Assembly: GCF_947499065.1 (NCBI RefSeq)
Contig: NZ_CANMMT010000004.1
Span: 186,001 to 250,000 of the forward strand
DNA length: 64,000 nucleotides
Origin: an uncultured Tenacibaculum sp.
GTDB lineage: Bacteria > Bacteroidota > Bacteroidia > Flavobacteriales > Flavobacteriaceae
Direction of reading: 5' to 3'
This document shows, in pieces, positions 18,142-26,394 of this stretch. The translations under genes and the position numbers were made by a program. The notes beneath the pieces are model-generated. The model was not told where the DNA came from, searched no databases, and was given only the letters and a program-made list of their open reading frames with translations. Positions within the stretch are counted from its first letter, which is position 1, and every line of letters starts with the position of its first letter.

Positions 18142-18161
18142 ACAAGATGAACCTATCTTGT
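18142..18161. promoter_or_regulatory. Perfect inverted repeat between araC-type gene and GlcG gene
   Basis: ACAAGAT (18142-18148) and ATCTTGT (18155-18161) form seven-base arms around a six-base centre. There is no T run, so a terminator is less likely than an operator. It sits 24 bases upstream of the TAATTTTG element of the next gene, close to the -33 region, which suits a regulator site. Confidence 0.35.
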
Positions 18162-18185
18162 AACTATTAAGCTTTGAAGCTACTG

Positions 18186-18193
18186 TAATTTTG
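18186..18193 (+). promoter_or_regulatory. Candidate -7 promoter element for the GlcG/HbpS gene
   Basis: TAATTTTG matches TAnnTTTG exactly and lies 26 bases before the ATG at 18220. A clear TTTG at the right distance upstream is missing, which would fit a promoter needing an activator. Confidence 0.45.
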
Positions 18194-18219
18194 CATCGGA
18201 AATATTAATAAATAAGAAG

Positions 18220-18618
18220 ATGAATATTACATTAGAACAAGCAGAAAAAATAATTGTAGCAGCAAAAGAAAAGTCTGAAGCAATACATACTAAAATGAAC
18301 ATAGCTGTAGTAGATGCAGGAGCAAATCTAGTAGCTTTTTCTCGTATGGATGGAGCATGGTTAGGTTCGTTAGATATCTCAATTAAAAAAGCAAAAACAT
18401 CGCGTTTTTTCGATATGAATACTGGAGTAATAGGAGAATTATCGCAACCAGGAGCGCCTTTATTTAATATAGAGAACTCTAATAATGGATTAATTACATT
18501 TCCAGGAGGAGTACCTGTAAAAGATGCAGACGGAACTATTATTGGTGCTGTTGGAGTAAGTGGTAGCTCAGTAGAAAACGATCATATAGTAGCAGAAGCA
18601 GGAGCAAACGCAATTTAA
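18220..18618 (+). CDS. GlcG/HbpS family heme-binding-like protein
   Basis: The 132-residue protein covers the whole GlcG/HbpS domain (PF03928): [55 protein letters not shown], and the C-terminal [33 protein letters not shown]. Members bind heme or small ligands; others are found in glycolate, cobalamin or diol utilisation loci without a known activity. No signal peptide is present, so it is cytoplasmic. It has its own promoter element and a terminator 20-odd bases after its stop, and it follows an AraC regulator, suggesting a small regulated unit. Confidence 0.88.
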   Translation: MNITLEQAEKIIVAAKEKSEAIHTKMNIAVVDAGANLVAFSRMDGAWLGSLDISIKKAKTSRFFDMNTGVIGELSQPGAPLFNIENSNNGLITFPGGVPVKDADGTIIGAVGVSGSSVENDHIVAEAGANAI

Positions 18619-18639
18619 AAGAAGAAAAGGTGAAAGAAA

Positions 18640-18667
18640 GGGGGTAGCCATGGCTATCCTTTTTTTA
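18640..18667 (+). terminator. Intrinsic terminator after the GlcG/HbpS gene
   Basis: The arms GGGTAGCC and GGCTATCC pair with one G-T wobble around a two-base centre, and seven T follow. It lies 21 bases after the stop at 18618 and before the aquaporin ATG at 18688. Confidence 0.75.
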
Positions 18668-18687
18668 TTGAATATAGCTAAGTAATT

Positions 18688-19329
18688 ATGAGAAAATATA
18701 TAGCTGAGTTTATTGGGACATTTACATTGGTTTTTTGCGGTACAGGAGCTGTAATTGTAAATTCTTTATCAGAAGGAAGTTTAGGGTTGTTAGGAATCTC
18801 AGCAGCTTTTGGAATTGTTATAATGGGAATTATTTATGTCTTTGGAGCATTTTCTGGAGCGCATATCAATCCAGCGGTTACCATTGCTTTAGCAGTTGGT
18901 AAGTTAATACCTAAAAGAGAAGTGATACATTATGTGATTGCTCAAGTACTTGGGGCTTTTTTAGCAAGCGTATTATTATACTTAATCTTTGCAGAAACAC
19001 AAACTTTAGGCGAAACCTTACCTAGTGGAGGTGTAATCTCTTCATTTGTGCTAGAAACTGTATTAACATTTTTTTTGATGCTAACAATTCTGGGGGTAAC
19101 GAGTCAAAAAGATTACAGTTGTTTAGCAGGAATAGTTATAGGTGTTTTTGTAACTGGAATTATTTTAATTGCAGGTCCAATTTCAGGAGGTTCTTTTAAT
19201 CCAGCTCGTAGTTTAGCACCAGCAGTACTTTCTGGAAATATTCATTCACTATGGATATATATTATAGCACCTATATTAGGAAGTGTTTTAGCAATGTTAT
19301 TATGGAAGTTTATGGTTAGGGAGGAGTAG
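18688..19329 (+). CDS. MIP family channel (aquaporin/aquaglyceroporin, AqpM- or NIP-like)
   Basis: The 213-residue protein has six membrane helices and both half-helix motifs, HINPAVTI and FNPARS. Aligned by eye to AqpZ, the selectivity filter has Phe (AAFGI), Ile in place of His, Gly in place of Thr, and the conserved Arg. That wider, less polar filter resembles archaeal AqpM and NIP channels, so glycerol or other small neutral solutes are possible beside water; this is inference. It lies between a terminator and a gene that converges on it with only 3 bases between the stop codons. A second, AqpZ-like channel is at 54049. Confidence 0.88.
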   Translation: MRKYIAEFIGTFTLVFCGTGAVIVNSLSEGSLGLLGISAAFGIVIMGIIYVFGAFSGAHINPAVTIALAVGKLIPKREVIHYVIAQVLGAFLASVLLYLIFAETQTLGETLPSGGVISSFVLETVLTFFLMLTILGVTSQKDYSCLAGIVIGVFVTGIILIAGPISGGSFNPARSLAPAVLSGNIHSLWIYIIAPILGSVLAMLLWKFMVREE

Positions 19330-19332
19330 TTT

Positions 19333-20091
19333 TTATTCATAATTAACCCTTTTAATATCTTCGCATCTAATATGTGTTGTAAAAGTGCTAAAGAAACCGA
19401 GTTTAAATTCTTTAATTTTTTTCCAAACTCCATTATCATTTTTATAAAATGTTGTAAACTCACTTCCGCTACAACGTCTTTTTTTGATTATAGAAACTAA
19501 TGCATATTTCTTGTTACTTGAAAAAATTGGTTTTGAAAAATGAAAATAAACAGTTTCTTCAGGATTATTTTTATCGTCAATATTCCAGCTTTTAACAAAA
19601 GTATCATAGAACTTTTTGTTATGCCAAATTCTTTTTTTATTCCATAACCATTTCTTTTTTACAATTAATGTATATGGTTCTTTGTTGTTAATTAAACTGT
19701 CATATTTCTTTTGGTCAATTCTGTATTTAACAAACCTTATTTTTTTAGTTTGTGGAGGGGATAAATAACGAATATAATTCTTCTTAGAAGAAACATATTT
19801 TACTTTATTTAAATTATAATCTTCCCAATTAATAGTATCTTTTTCAGCTTGTGTATAAATAAAATCGTTAGGAAAGTTTTTATTAGCTAATTTTAATTTT
19901 CTTATTTCATGATTTAGCCGTATTTCGTGTATTTTTTGTTGTTCAATACTTTTAGAAACTAAAAAAAAATATTTAAAATTTTCGGGAACTTCATCTTTAA
20001 CGATTTGATTAATTAAATTTTCAATATCTGATTTTTGTCCAAATAAATTTAGACTTCCAAAAATTAATATTATAACTAATACTTGCTTCAT
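19333..20091 (-). CDS. Hypothetical secreted protein
   Basis: The 252-residue protein starts with a signal peptide (about 1-18, MKQVLVIILIFGSLNLFG then Q). The mature part is basic, with many Lys, Tyr and Trp, including KKKWLWNKKRIWHNKKFY, and a C-terminal stretch with SSNKKYALVSIIKKRRCSGSEFTTFYKNDNGVWKKIKE. I do not recognise a family; the last stretch resembles secreted proteins of unknown function common in Flavobacteriia. It is the last of three minus-strand genes, 19 bases after the HEAT-repeat gene, and meets the aquaporin gene tail to tail. Confidence 0.65.
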   Translation of the reverse strand: MKQVLVIILIFGSLNLFGQKSDIENLINQIVKDEVPENFKYFFLVSKSIEQQKIHEIRLNHEIRKLKLANKNFPNDFIYTQAEKDTINWEDYNLNKVKYVSSKKNYIRYLSPPQTKKIRFVKYRIDQKKYDSLINNKEPYTLIVKKKWLWNKKRIWHNKKFYDTFVKSWNIDDKNNPEETVYFHFSKPIFSSNKKYALVSIIKKRRCSGSEFTTFYKNDNGVWKKIKEFKLGFFSTFTTHIRCEDIKRVNYE

Positions 20092-20110
20092 TTACATTAT
20101 TGTTATGAAT

Positions 20111-20920
20111 TTATTTTTCGTTTAGCTTGTTTATAGTATCTAAAAGCCAATCTTCATTTACTTTTTTTGATTTTTTATTTTCGATAACTTTCTTTTCTAG
20201 TAATGGAATAAACTCTTTAGCATTGAGTAACTCAATAGAATCTAAAATAAGAGAACAATTTCCGTCAATGTTTTTAAGTTCTTTTTTTAAAACTTCTTTT
20301 ATTCGCTCATCTTTTCTTTGAGCTAAACCAGTAATAGCTTCATATTTTGTTTCTTCGTCTTTATCTGAAATTCTATTCCATAAAGCAGTTCTTATTTTCT
20401 CGTTATCTGTTTCAATTTGACTTCCGATTCCAAAAGTAGACCAGTCCCTTATGTCAGAATCTTTATCATTCGATAGTTTTATTAAAGTATCTATAGCATT
20501 ATCTTTTTCAACCGAAAGAAGAGAAGAAATTAAGCTACGTTTTACGGATACACTTTTATGGTTTTGAAAAGAACAAAGCAGTTCAACTTGTTTATTTGTT
20601 AATTTTTCATTGTTGTGTCCAACTCCATATAATATTGAAGTTATAACATTTTTATTAGTTTCGTGTTTTAATAAATCAAAGAATAATGTTAATATTTCTT
20701 TTTTATAAAGTCTTGGAAAACCAAATTGAGATAGTATATCTATTCCTATTATTCTTTCTTTAGCAAAATTAGATTTGGTTAATAAAACACTTCTTTTAAA
20801 AATTTCGTCAGTTTTTCGCTTTCGTAATTCACCCACATAATTCCAATAGTTTTTCTTAGACTTATTTGTTAAAAGTCTAGTAAATATCTTTTCAGTTGTA
20901 TAATTGGTTAATTTATTCAC
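20111..20920 (-). CDS. HEAT-repeat-like protein
   Basis: The 269-residue protein is helical and made of degenerate repeats of about 30 residues typical of HEAT/PBS-lyase-like proteins. Examples are SVSVKRSLISSLLSVEKDNA, DSDIRDWSTFGIGSQ and EETKYEAITGLAQRKDE. There is no signal peptide or membrane helix, so a cytoplasmic protein-binding scaffold is likely. The partner is unknown. It lies between two genes of unknown function on the same strand; the upstream one also has HEAT-like features. The window around it carries no mobility genes. Confidence 0.75.
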   Translation of the reverse strand: MNKLTNYTTEKIFTRLLTNKSKKNYWNYVGELRKRKTDEIFKRSVLLTKSNFAKERIIGIDILSQFGFPRLYKKEILTLFFDLLKHETNKNVITSILYGVGHNNEKLTNKQVELLCSFQNHKSVSVKRSLISSLLSVEKDNAIDTLIKLSNDKDSDIRDWSTFGIGSQIETDNEKIRTALWNRISDKDEETKYEAITGLAQRKDERIKEVLKKELKNIDGNCSLILDSIELLNAKEFIPLLEKKVIENKKSKKVNEDWLLDTINKLNEK

Positions 20921-20987
20921 AGATGTTTTTAATGAATGGTTTATATATGGAGTGTACCTCTACAAGAACGTTGTAAAGTATAGTATT

Positions 20988-21581
20988 TTAATATTCTTCT
21001 TTTGGGAGCTTTTTATATTCGGATAATATTTTGTCTTTATCAATTTTGGATAACCCAAAATTTGTGCGCATACTAGGAGGTAATTTAGGAATTTGGTCGT
21101 CAATCATTAAAACATCTTGAACTAGATACCTTCCAATTTCTCTGTTCCATCCAGTACATCCAGATTGAAACTCTAAAAGATATGTTGTGTCTTGGATTGC
21201 TTTCAAAACTAATTCAGTTTTATTGACAAAATCTTTTTTTCTTAATAGACCTTCATATGCAATTGCTTTGACAGTCCCATTAGGGTATTCAATCAATTTT
21301 TGAAGCTCAGATTTTGTAGCGTGTTTCATAATCCATTTTCTTCTATCTACTTCATCTATTGTAGAAACTCCCATTCCGCCAACACCGCTTGTAATTCCTC
21401 GTAATTCCGATTTTTTTATGGAGTCTTTTATTTTTACTCTAATTCCACTCCAATTATAACTCCAATTAGGTTCGTAATTATTTGCAAAAACAATAATAGC
21501 TCCAATTGAAAGAATTGTCAAAATAGGGAATAAGATAGAGTATTGATTTCGTTTTTGGGTGTTTACGGAATTTCTTTTCAT
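20988..21581 (-). CDS. Hypothetical single-pass membrane protein with HEAT-like segment
   Basis: The 197-residue protein has a basic N-terminus and one membrane helix (SILFPILTILSIGAIIVFA), then an extracytoplasmic domain. A short segment (WIMKHATKSELQKLIEYPNGTVKAIAYEGLLRKK, described here in parts) looks like one or two HEAT-type helices. A single Cys occurs in SGCTGWN. The frame is open four codons further to a TTG at 21593, but the ATG at 21581 fits better. No family was recognised. It probably starts a three-gene unit with the genes at 20111 and 19333. Confidence 0.6.
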   Translation of the reverse strand: MKRNSVNTQKRNQYSILFPILTILSIGAIIVFANNYEPNWSYNWSGIRVKIKDSIKKSELRGITSGVGGMGVSTIDEVDRRKWIMKHATKSELQKLIEYPNGTVKAIAYEGLLRKKDFVNKTELVLKAIQDTTYLLEFQSGCTGWNREIGRYLVQDVLMIDDQIPKLPPSMRTNFGLSKIDKDKILSEYKKLPKEEY

Positions 21582-21726
21582 ATTGGTTGACAATTTCTTT
21601 AAAGATAAACTTTTAGTTATCTGAATCGATGCTTTTCATTATTGATTAAACTAAACTTATTTAGGTGTACAAAGTATGTAGGAATAAACTCCATGCAATT
21701 TTTTCAAACAAATATAGTTAAAAAAT

Positions 21727-21763
21727 ATAGCGCATATACATGAAACTTATGTATATGCGCTAT
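21727..21763 (-). terminator. Strong hairpin, terminator of the DUF1343 gene
   Basis: A perfect 15-base stem (21727-21741 with 21749-21763, arm ATAGCGCATATACAT) encloses the loop GAAACTT. On the minus strand a T-rich run follows (complement of 21719-21726). It lies 27 bases after the stop of the DUF1343 gene at 21790. It would also face transcription leaving in the plus direction. Confidence 0.8.
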
Positions 21764-21789
21764 GCATTTTTATAATTAAGTATTGATAG

Positions 21790-23040
21790 TTATTTATAAA
21801 GTAAATAATTGCTTCTAACTTTTTTAAAGTTTTCCAAGTCTTTTTTCCAAGAGTTTTTAATTTCTTTTTCAGAAATACCTTGTTCAATTTGTAGCTGTAA
21901 TTTCTTAGTTCCTGCTAGTTTGGTAAAAAAAGCATTGAAAAAGCCTTTTTTAGGAGAGTTTGTATAAGCGTTTAATAACCAAGAAAGATTTAATTCAGCT
22001 AAGTAAGGAGTTTTTCTTAAGTCTTCACCATAACATAATTCACCTTTAAACTTAGGGTACTTAGCACCCTCGTTTGGTTGGGGAGTAAAACTAAATTTAG
22101 CATTAGCTATAAATGGAGAACCGTAAATTTGAAACTGCTTATCCGTTCCTCTTCCAGCAGAAACCTTTGTTCCTTCAAAAAAACATAAACTAGGATATAA
22201 GTTTATGGATGTATCATTAGGTAAATTAGGAGAAGGTTTTATTGGTAAGTTGTATTTGTAATCGTGTGTATAGTTTTCTAATGGAATTACAGTTAAATCA
22301 CATTGGATTCCTTCTTTTAACCACTTTTCACCATTAATCATTTGTCCGTATTCACCAATAGTCATTCCGTAAACTACAGGAACAGGATGCATTCCTACAA
22401 AGCTTTTATGTTTAGGTTCTAATACAGGACCATCAATATAATGTCCGTTAGGGTTAGGTCTGTCTAAAACAATAACTGGAATATTAGATTCAGCACAGGC
22501 TTCCATAACATAATGTAAAGAAGAAATATAAGTGTAAAAACGAGCTCCTACATCTTGTATATCAAAAACGACAACATCAATACCCTTTAACTGTTCGGTA
22601 GAAGGTTTTTTGTTTTTTCCGTATAACGATATAATAGGTAACTTTGTTTTAGTGTCAATACCATCTATAACAGTTTCACCAGCGTCTGCTTTTCCACGGA
22701 AACCATGCTCAGGAGCAAAAACTTTTTGAACGTTAATTCCATTGTAATCATTTAAGTAATCAACTAAATGAAATTGAACTAACTTTGAACCCATTACGTT
22801 TGGAGCTACTTCGGCTCTTTGTAAAACTTCTAAAACTGATGTTTGATTGGCTACAATAGCAACGTTTTTACCTTTTAGTTTTGGTAAGTATAAATTAATT
22901 CTATCAGCACCAGTTCTTACTTGTAAAGTTTCTGTTTCTTTTATAGCTTTTTTGGTTTTTGATTTCTGTTGTTGAGCACAAGAGTTTAGTTGAAAGCTGA
23001 TAAAAATTAAACATAAAAGGTGGTTAAAAGTTCTCTTCAT
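21790..23040 (-). CDS. DUF1343 lipoprotein, NamZ-type exo-beta-N-acetylmuramidase family (GH171)
   Basis: The 416-residue protein has a lipoprotein signal (lipobox LNSC, Cys21) and the full DUF1343 domain: FAPEHGFRGKADAGE, ISLYGKNKKPS, DVVVFDIQDVGARFYTYISSLHYVMEA, VLDRPNPNGHYIDGPVLEP, GMTIGEYGQMINGE and SAGRGTDKQFQIYGSPFI. A member in Bacillus subtilis (NamZ) removes terminal N-acetylmuramic acid from peptidoglycan fragments. The motifs and a lipid anchor suggest wall recycling in the periplasm. The gene follows an acetyltransferase gene after 33 bases and ends at the hairpin 21727-21763. Confidence 0.9.
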   Translation of the reverse strand: MKRTFNHLLCLIFISFQLNSCAQQQKSKTKKAIKETETLQVRTGADRINLYLPKLKGKNVAIVANQTSVLEVLQRAEVAPNVMGSKLVQFHLVDYLNDYNGINVQKVFAPEHGFRGKADAGETVIDGIDTKTKLPIISLYGKNKKPSTEQLKGIDVVVFDIQDVGARFYTYISSLHYVMEACAESNIPVIVLDRPNPNGHYIDGPVLEPKHKSFVGMHPVPVVYGMTIGEYGQMINGEKWLKEGIQCDLTVIPLENYTHDYKYNLPIKPSPNLPNDTSINLYPSLCFFEGTKVSAGRGTDKQFQIYGSPFIANAKFSFTPQPNEGAKYPKFKGELCYGEDLRKTPYLAELNLSWLLNAYTNSPKKGFFNAFFTKLAGTKKLQLQIEQGISEKEIKNSWKKDLENFKKVRSNYLLYK

Positions 23041-23073
23041 TTAAATGTATGTTTTAAAAGATAAAGTTACAGT

Positions 23074-23658
23074 TTAAAAATCTTTTCGTAAGAAAAATAG
23101 TGGATAATTTAAACTATGAGTTTCTCTTACAATTTTAAAGCCAAATTTTTTATACAGCTTTAAATTCTCTTTGGTAGTAGTTTCTATAATACAAGGAAGT
23201 TGATTGTTTTTAAAATGTAAAAGCACTTCCTCAATGAGTCGAACACCAGTGCCTTTGTGTTGATGCTCGTTAAGCACACCCATAATAATTGGATGAATAT
23301 GTGGTGTTTTTATATGATGTTTGTTTAATTCACGTTCTCTTTTAAGTACTTTAAACACATTAAAAATTCCAATAGTTTTAATGATTAAAAGAAGTTTCCA
23401 ATAAGAGTTTTTTAAGGTTGTTTTTTGTAAATGTGGGTAGTTGATAAGTAGGCATGCTTTTTTATTGTCAGAAATAAAAACTTCACCAAATTCAAAAGAA
23501 GTTAAAAATAGATATTCCATTAAAAAACGAAGACGTTTATTTCTTTTGGAATCTTGTTTTACAACAAAGCTTATAGAATTGTCTTTTTTGATGTTGACAA
23601 AAGCACTGTATAAAATATCAGTAACTAATTCTTTGTCAGAAAATGAAGCTTTAATCAT
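23074..23658 (-). CDS. GNAT family N-acetyltransferase
   Basis: The 194-residue protein has the GNAT acetyl-CoA motif A, HIHPIIMGVLNEHQHKGTGVRLIEEVLLHF, seen here as the central beta strand plus a Q/HxxxGxG/V loop. A C-terminal part follows with PCIIETTTKENLKLYKKFGFKIV, the classical motif B pattern. The substrate cannot be deduced. It starts in divergent orientation to the LolC/E-type permease gene (64-base gap) and may be co-transcribed with the DUF1343 gene downstream. Confidence 0.85.
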   Translation of the reverse strand: MIKASFSDKELVTDILYSAFVNIKKDNSISFVVKQDSKRNKRLRFLMEYLFLTSFEFGEVFISDNKKACLLINYPHLQKTTLKNSYWKLLLIIKTIGIFNVFKVLKRERELNKHHIKTPHIHPIIMGVLNEHQHKGTGVRLIEEVLLHFKNNQLPCIIETTTKENLKLYKKFGFKIVRETHSLNYPLFFLRKDF

Positions 23659-23689
23659 GATAAATAATATTATTTAAAGAAGAATTAAT

Positions 23690-23697
23690 TACTTTTG
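23690..23697 (+). promoter_or_regulatory. Candidate -7 promoter element for the LolC/E-type permease gene
   Basis: TACTTTTG matches TAnnTTTG exactly and lies 25 bases before the TTG start at 23723. A TTTG at -33 is not obvious. Its position in the divergent intergenic gap supports it. Confidence 0.45.
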
Positions 23698-23722
23698 GAT
23701 TTACTTAAAAAAACAACAACTT

Positions 23723-24958
23723 TTGAATTTCGAATTATTTATAGCTAAACGAATTATTGCTGGTAAAGAGCATAAAAGTAGTATATCGTCACCAATAATT
23801 AAAATAGCTACAATTGCTATTGCGTTGGGTATTGCTATTATGTTAATATCGGTATCGATAGCATCGGGTTTTCAAAAGAAGATTAGAGATAAAATGTCTG
23901 GCTTTAAAGGGCATATTCAAATTGTAAATTACGATAATAATAATTCTGATTTATCTACAGTTCCAATTGATAAAAACCAAGATTTCTATCCCGAGTTTAA
24001 AAATATTGATGGAATTAAAAACGTACAAGTTTTTGCGAATGTAGGAGGGATTATTAGAACTCCAACCGATTTTGAAGGAATTATATTTAAAGGGGTATCG
24101 TCTGATTATGATTTTTCTTTTTTTAAAGAATATTTAAAAGAAGGACGATTACCTAATTTTAATCAAAGAAGAAATAAAGAGATACTAATATCAGAGTCGA
24201 TAGCGAATCGATTAAATTTTAAACTGAATGATACTATTGAAACATTGTTTAGTTCTGAAAAAAGTAAATTAAAGCATAAAAGACGTAAACCTGTTATTGT
24301 TGGGATTTATAATACAGGACTAGAGCAGTTTGATAAATCTATATTAATTGGAGATATTAGAGAAGTACAAAGAATTAATAGTTGGAGCGATAATCAAATA
24401 GGAGGTTTTGAAGTTGTAATTGATGATTTTGATATGCTAGCGGAAAAAGGAGATGAAGTTTATTCAAATGTAGGAGCAACTTTAAATAGTAGTACTATTG
24501 TAGAAAGTAATCCGTTAATCTTTGATTGGATTAAACTTTTTGATAATAATGTTCGATTTATTATTGCAATCATGATTTTAATTGCGGGTATAAATATGAT
24601 AACAGCTTTATTAGTACTGATATTAGAACGTGTTAAAATGATTGGTATTCTTAAAGCATTGGGAAGTGTTAACTGGAGTATAAGGAAAATCTTTTTATAC
24701 AATGCTTTTTATTTAATATTGAAAGGGCTTTTCTGGGGGAATATTATTGGTGTTACCTTATTATTTATTCAGAAATATTTCAAACCTATAACATTAGATC
24801 CTGAAACCTATCACGTGTCTTCAGTGCCAGTTGAAATTAGTTTTTGGGTTATCTTATTGTTAAATATAGGGACACTTATCCTATGTTTTTTCATGTTAAT
24901 AGTTCCGTCATATATAGTAACCAAAATACACCCTTCAAAATCCATTCGATTTGCATAA
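23723..24958 (+). CDS. ABC transporter permease, LolC/LolE-like (FtsX family)
   Basis: The 411-residue protein begins with FELFIAKRIIAGKEHKSS, followed by a membrane helix (about 24-48), a large periplasmic domain and three C-terminal helices with AIMILIAGINMITALLVLILERVKMIGILKALG. This is the LolC/E arrangement used to extract lipoproteins from the inner membrane. No ATPase (LolD) gene is adjacent, which is usual in Bacteroidetes. The start is TTG at 23723, because it is the only start that keeps the conserved N-terminus. The next gene begins 22 bases downstream, so the two are probably co-transcribed although functionally unrelated. Confidence 0.88.
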   Translation: MNFELFIAKRIIAGKEHKSSISSPIIKIATIAIALGIAIMLISVSIASGFQKKIRDKMSGFKGHIQIVNYDNNNSDLSTVPIDKNQDFYPEFKNIDGIKNVQVFANVGGIIRTPTDFEGIIFKGVSSDYDFSFFKEYLKEGRLPNFNQRRNKEILISESIANRLNFKLNDTIETLFSSEKSKLKHKRRKPVIVGIYNTGLEQFDKSILIGDIREVQRINSWSDNQIGGFEVVIDDFDMLAEKGDEVYSNVGATLNSSTIVESNPLIFDWIKLFDNNVRFIIAIMILIAGINMITALLVLILERVKMIGILKALGSVNWSIRKIFLYNAFYLILKGLFWGNIIGVTLLFIQKYFKPITLDPETYHVSSVPVEISFWVILLLNIGTLILCFFMLIVPSYIVTKIHPSKSIRFA

Positions 24959-24980
24959 ATTTGCAGCATAATTTTAGAAG

Positions 24981-26342
24981 ATGAAATACGCAAAAAATAT
25001 ATTAGAGACTATTGGTAATACACCTTTAGTTCAGTTAAATTCAGTAACAAAAGAAGTAGATGCTTTAGTATTGGCTAAGGTTGAAACATTCAATCCAGGG
25101 AATTCAGTAAAGGATAGAATGGCGTTAAAAATGATTGAAGATGCAGAAGCAGATGGTCGTTTAAAGCCAGGAGGAACTATTATTGAGGGTACTTCAGGAA
25201 ATACAGGAATGGGATTAGCTTTAGCAGCAATTATAAAGGGATACAAATGTATTTTTGTAATTTCTGACAAGCAGTCTAAGGAAAAGATGGATATTTTAAG
25301 AGCTGTAGGAGCGGAGGTAGTTGTTTGTCCAACAAACGTAGAGCCAGATGATCCACGTTCGTATTATTCAGTATCAAAAAGATTAGGAGAAGAAACACCA
25401 AACTCTTGGTATGTAAACCAGTATGATAATCCATCAAATGCAAAAGCGCATTACGAACAAACTGGACCTGAAATTTGGGAACAAACAGAAGGTAAAATAA
25501 CACATTTTGTAGTTGGAGTAGGAACAGGAGGTACTATTTCTGGAACAGCTAAATATTTAAAAGAAAAGAATCCAAACATTAAAATTTGGGGAGTAGATAC
25601 ATATGGTTCTGTATTTAAGAAGTATCATGAAACAGGTATTTTTGATGAGAACGAAATATATCCATATATCACAGAAGGAATTGGAGAAGATATTTTACCT
25701 AAGAATGTAGATTTTTCTTTAATTGATGGATTTACTAAAGTAACAGATAAAGATGCAGCTGTGTATACAAGAAAAATAGCTTCGGAAGAAGGTATTTTTG
25801 TAGGAAATTCAGCAGGGTCAGCAATTAAAGGATTGTTACAATTAAAAGATGAGTTTAAAAAAGACGATGTAGTTGTTGTGTTATTCCACGATCACGGAAG
25901 TAGATATGTAGGAAAAATGTTTAACGACGATTGGATGCGTGATAGAGGATTTTTAGAAGAAGAAGTAACTACAGCTGAAGATTTAATCAAGTCGCATATT
26001 GATAAGCCATTAGTTACTGTACAAACTGAAGAATTAGTTTCTCATGCAATTGAAAGAATGCGTGATTTTAAAATTTCACAGATTCCAGTAAGAGACGCCA
26101 ATGGATTTGTGGGGTCGGTAGATGAATCAACATTATTACGTAGCTACTTAGAAGATAAAAACATAGCAGATAAGCCTATTAAGGATGTAATGGGAGCTAA
26201 ATATGCAGAAGTTAAATTAAACGCTTCTATTGATGAGGTTTCTAAGTTGATTTCTAAAGAGAATCAAGCAGTATTGGTTGATTTAGAAAATGGTAAGCAC
26301 CACATTATTACTAAATACGATGTAATTAGCGCAATAAGCTAA
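24981..26342 (+). CDS. Cystathionine beta-synthase-like PLP enzyme with C-terminal CBS domains
   Basis: The 453-residue protein has a catalytic domain of about 320 residues with PLP Lys44 in NPGNSVKDRMA, the GTSGNTG loop and [10 protein letters not shown]. About 120 further residues form a CBS pair: HIDKPLVTVQTEELVSHAIERM..ISQIPVRD, then IKDVMGAKYAEVKLNASIDEVSKLI. That layout is that of cystathionine beta-synthase, in which the tandem CBS domains act as a regulatory module. It should condense serine (or O-acetylserine) with homocysteine or sulfide. It is a paralogue of the gene at 16266, which lacks the CBS domains. A strong terminator follows. Confidence 0.92.
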   Translation: MKYAKNILETIGNTPLVQLNSVTKEVDALVLAKVETFNPGNSVKDRMALKMIEDAEADGRLKPGGTIIEGTSGNTGMGLALAAIIKGYKCIFVISDKQSKEKMDILRAVGAEVVVCPTNVEPDDPRSYYSVSKRLGEETPNSWYVNQYDNPSNAKAHYEQTGPEIWEQTEGKITHFVVGVGTGGTISGTAKYLKEKNPNIKIWGVDTYGSVFKKYHETGIFDENEIYPYITEGIGEDILPKNVDFSLIDGFTKVTDKDAAVYTRKIASEEGIFVGNSAGSAIKGLLQLKDEFKKDDVVVVLFHDHGSRYVGKMFNDDWMRDRGFLEEEVTTAEDLIKSHIDKPLVTVQTEELVSHAIERMRDFKISQIPVRDANGFVGSVDESTLLRSYLEDKNIADKPIKDVMGAKYAEVKLNASIDEVSKLISKENQAVLVDLENGKHHIITKYDVISAIS

Positions 26343-26360
26343 TTTTAGAAATATAAAATA

Positions 26361-26390
26361 AAAAAGCCCGTAATACTTACGGGCTTTTTT
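26361..26390. terminator. Bidirectional intrinsic terminator
   Basis: AAGCCCGTAA and TTACGGGCTT form a perfect GC-rich stem around a three-base loop, with A and T runs on the two sides. It lies between the converging cystathionine beta-synthase-like gene (stop 26342) and GH3 gene (stop 26395) and can serve both. Confidence 0.9.
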
Positions 26391-26394
26391 ATTG

